From the NCBI GenBank assembly GCA_903918555.1, contig CAIXEV010000652.1:1-13735 (forward strand): DNA of 13,735 nucleotides. Direction: 5' to 3'. The stretch comes from an uncultured bacterium. GTDB lineage: Bacteria; Planctomycetota; Phycisphaerae; Phycisphaerales; SM1A02. The first letter of the stretch is position 1; each line of letters opens with the position of its first letter. The position numbers and the translations under genes are program-made. Shown here piece after piece: positions 12,038-13,735 of this stretch. Below the pieces are notes generated by a model, which was not told the DNA's origin, did no database searches, and worked only from the letters and a program-made list of their open reading frames with translations.

Positions 12038-13243
12038 TCAGGCCTTCGACAGCCCGTGCTCGAGGTCCTTCCAGAGGTCCTCGACATGCTCGACGCCGAC
12101 CGACAGCCGCACCAGCGAATCGCTGATCCCAAGCTCCGCGCGCATCGCCTCGGGCACGCTTGCGTGCGTCATGATCGCCGGGTGCTCGATCAGGCTCTCG
12201 ACGCCGCCGAGGCTCTCGGCGAGCGCGAAGAGGTGCACATGCTCGAGGAACCGCCGGCTTTCGCCGATGCCGCCCTTCAGGAAGATCGTGATCATGCCGC
12301 CGAACGCGGGCTTGCCGTCGAACTGCATCTGCTTCGCGGCGAGCGCGTGCTGCGGGTGGCTCGCGAGCCCCGGGTACACGACCTTCGCGACCTTCGCATG
12401 GTTCGCGAGCCGTTGCGCGATCTCCATCGCGCTCACGCAGTGGCGCTCCATGCGCACATGCAGCGTCTTCAGGCCACGCAGGCCGAGATACGCGTCGAAC
12501 GGCCCCATCACGCTGCCGATCGCGTTCTGCATGAAGCGCAGCTTCTCGGCGAGTTCCTTCGAGCCCGTGACCAGCGCGCCGCCGACGGTGTCGGAGTGTC
12601 CGCCGACATACTTCGTCGTCGAGTGCATCACGATGTCGGCGCCGAGCTCGATCGGCCGCGTCAGCATCGGCGTCGCGAAGGTGTTGTCGACCACCGAGAT
12701 CGCCCCCGCCTTGCGCGCCATCGCGCACACCGCGGCGATGTCGACGAGCTTCAGCGTCGGATTCGTCGGCGTCTCGAGCCACACCATCCTCGGCTTGTGC
12801 TCGCGGATCGCGGCCTCGGCCTTCGCGAGGTCGCTGAGGTCGACATGCACGACCTTGTAGCCGGCGCTGCGCTTGCGCACGCGGTTGAGCAGGCGGTTCG
12901 TGCCGCCGTACACATCGTCCATGCACACGATCGTGTCGCCCGCATCCATCAGCTCGAGCGCCGTCGCGATCGCCGCAAGCCCCGACGCGAACGCGAATCC
13001 GCCGCAGGTGCGCTCATCGGCCTCGGAGAGCCCAGAGCGCTCGAGCGTGGCGATGCAGCGCTCGAACGCGAAGCGCGTCTCGTTGTGGCTGCGCGAATAC
13101 TCGAAGCCCTTGTGGACGCCCGGCGACTCCTGGATGAAGGTCGAGCTCGTGTAGATCGGCGGCATGACCGCGCCCGTCGTCGGGTCGGCGTGCTGGCCGC
13201 CGTGGATGCAGTCGGTCGCGAGATGCGCTGGAGTGTGTGCCAT
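12038..13243 (-). CDS. Cystathionine gamma-lyase/gamma-synthase family PLP enzyme
   Basis: A 401-aa fold-type I PLP enzyme of the Cys/Met metabolism family. The Schiff-base lysine is Lys211 in HSTTKYVGGHSD. Tyr112 in DVYGGT stacks on PLP, Asp186 in VVDNTFATP binds the pyridine nitrogen, and Arg379 in LVRLSVG binds the substrate carboxylate. EYSRSHNETR at 48-57 replaces the usual NPTR with NETR. It follows the cystathionine beta-synthase gene after 33 bases, which favours cystathionine gamma-lyase (cystathionine to cysteine, 2-oxobutyrate and ammonia) over gamma-synthase. Sequence alone does not separate these closely related enzymes, and many act on several substrates. AAGG lies 8 bases before the ATG. 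rsmJ follows after 3 bases. PLP could come from PdxH, encoded nearby. Confidence 0.93.
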   Translation of the reverse strand: MAHTPAHLATDCIHGGQHADPTTGAVMPPIYTSSTFIQESPGVHKGFEYSRSHNETRFAFERCIATLERSGLSEADERTCGGFAFASGLAAIATALELMDAGDTIVCMDDVYGGTNRLLNRVRKRSAGYKVVHVDLSDLAKAEAAIREHKPRMVWLETPTNPTLKLVDIAAVCAMARKAGAISVVDNTFATPMLTRPIELGADIVMHSTTKYVGGHSDTVGGALVTGSKELAEKLRFMQNAIGSVMGPFDAYLGLRGLKTLHVRMERHCVSAMEIAQRLANHAKVAKVVYPGLASHPQHALAAKQMQFDGKPAFGGMITIFLKGGIGESRRFLEHVHLFALAESLGGVESLIEHPAIMTHASVPEAMRAELGISDSLVRLSVGVEHVEDLWKDLEHGLSKA

Positions 13244-13276
13244 GTGCGTTGCCTTCGGTCGCGCGCAGCCGCGCGC

Positions 13277-13735
13277 TCAGAGCTGCTTGCGCAGGTAGTT
13301 GATGAGGTCGATCTTCGTGATGAGTCCGTAGAAGTGCTTCTCGTCGGCGACGATCGCCACGCGGTCGGCGCGGAAGATCGGCACGAGGTCGTTCACGCTC
13401 GCGGTCGGCCGCACCGTCTCGACGCGGCTCGTCATGTAGTCCTTCACGGGCCGCGTCGTGTAGTCGCGGTCGCGCACGAGCGCCATCAGCACATCGCTCT
13501 CGTCGAGGATGCCGACGACCTTGTCCTTCTCGTCGAGCACCGCCATCTGCGAGATCGAGTACATGCGCATGCGCTTGATCGCCTGCACGACGGGCAGCTC
13601 CGGCGAGAGGCAGAAGTCCTCGCGCTCGAGGTGGCGCCGCGCGACAAGATCGCGCAGGTCGCCGTAGGTCGGCCGCTGGATGAATCCGTTGTCGACCATC
13701 CAGAAGTCGTTGAACATCTTCGAGAGGTACTTCGC
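13277..13735 (-). CDS. cbs: Cystathionine beta-synthase, C-terminal part with two CBS domains (truncated by window edge)
   Basis: In-frame coding runs to the last base, so the N-terminal PLP domain lies outside. The visible 152 residues begin AKYLSKMFNDFWMVDNGF, which resembles the linker after the catalytic domain of bacterial cystathionine beta-synthases. A pair of CBS domains follows: the first includes LPVVQAIKRMRMYSISQMAV and VVGILDESDVLMAL, the second VKDYMTSRVETVRPTASVND and FYGLITKIDLINYL. In relatives these form a Bateman module that can bind adenosyl nucleotides and adjust activity. The adjacent gamma-lyase gene supports the assignment. A stand-alone CBS-pair protein starting at the Met codon at 13717 is the alternative, but the conserved linker just upstream argues against it. 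Confidence 0.85.
   Translation of the reverse strand, partial: AKYLSKMFNDFWMVDNGFIQRPTYGDLRDLVARRHLEREDFCLSPELPVVQAIKRMRMYSISQMAVLDEKDKVVGILDESDVLMALVRDRDYTTRPVKDYMTSRVETVRPTASVNDLVPIFRADRVAIVADEKHFYGLITKIDLINYLRKQL

Noticed and set aside
13277..13717. Stand-alone 146-aa CBS-pair protein
   Set aside because: Coding continues upstream to the window edge with residues that match the cystathionine beta-synthase linker, and the neighbour is a gamma-lyase-type gene.

Overview
The window is GC-rich, coding-dense bacterial DNA with about thirteen protein-coding loci, nearly all chromosomal housekeeping or membrane functions. No tRNA, rRNA, CRISPR array or phage module was seen. GTG starts, sparse Shine-Dalgarno sites, RsfS next to a long-tailed bS21, and a cystathionine beta-synthase/gamma-lyase pair would suit Planctomycetota (Phycisphaerae-like) or a similar environmental phylum. 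That placement is inference from gene content, not a phylogenetic result.

Layout. (1) 1-817 (+): the 3' end of a multi-spanning membrane protein of glycosyltransferase-39 style, broken by a one-base frameshift in a C-run near 409-413. (2) 822-1181 (-): a small unknown protein whose start codon overlaps that of the next gene. (3) 1180-2514 (+): a MacB/FtsX-type ABC permease. (4) 2515-2646: two strong hairpins between convergent genes. (5) 2647-4215 (-): an orphan membrane sensor histidine kinase, divergent from (6) 4276-4626 (+), a 116-aa protein with two tandem four-cysteine zinc knuckles. (7) 4627-4892: a non-coding stretch with an octamer-based inverted-repeat element, a hairpin and a perfect 18-bp palindrome. 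(8) 8830-4893 (-): a compact five-gene cluster read leftward, rpsU (bS21), rsfS, panD, a secreted alpha/beta hydrolase and trmB; the last two overlap by ATGA. (9) 8996-10428 (+): a YacP-like NYN nuclease coupled by ATGA to pdxH. (10) 10437-11351: a REP-associated tyrosine transposase (RAYT) gene bracketed by two 62-bp palindromic repeats (55/62 identical), plus an extra 18-bp REP module. (11) 13735-11354 (-): the C-terminus of cystathionine beta-synthase, a cystathionine gamma-lyase/synthase and rsmJ, probably one operon.

How the genes fit together. The rpsU cluster joins translation (bS21, RsfS, TrmB) to one CoA-precursor step (PanD). The NYN-pdxH pair supplies PLP, and both transsulfuration enzymes at the right edge use PLP. 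The cbs/gamma-lyase pair points to reverse transsulfuration (homocysteine to cysteine).

The most distinctive material is the RAYT/REP unit, which looks like a self-contained and possibly active REPtron inserted between pdxH and rsmJ. After it come the double zinc-knuckle protein divergent from an orphan kinase, and the octamer-repeat element at 4654-4776, which probably belongs to a dispersed family.
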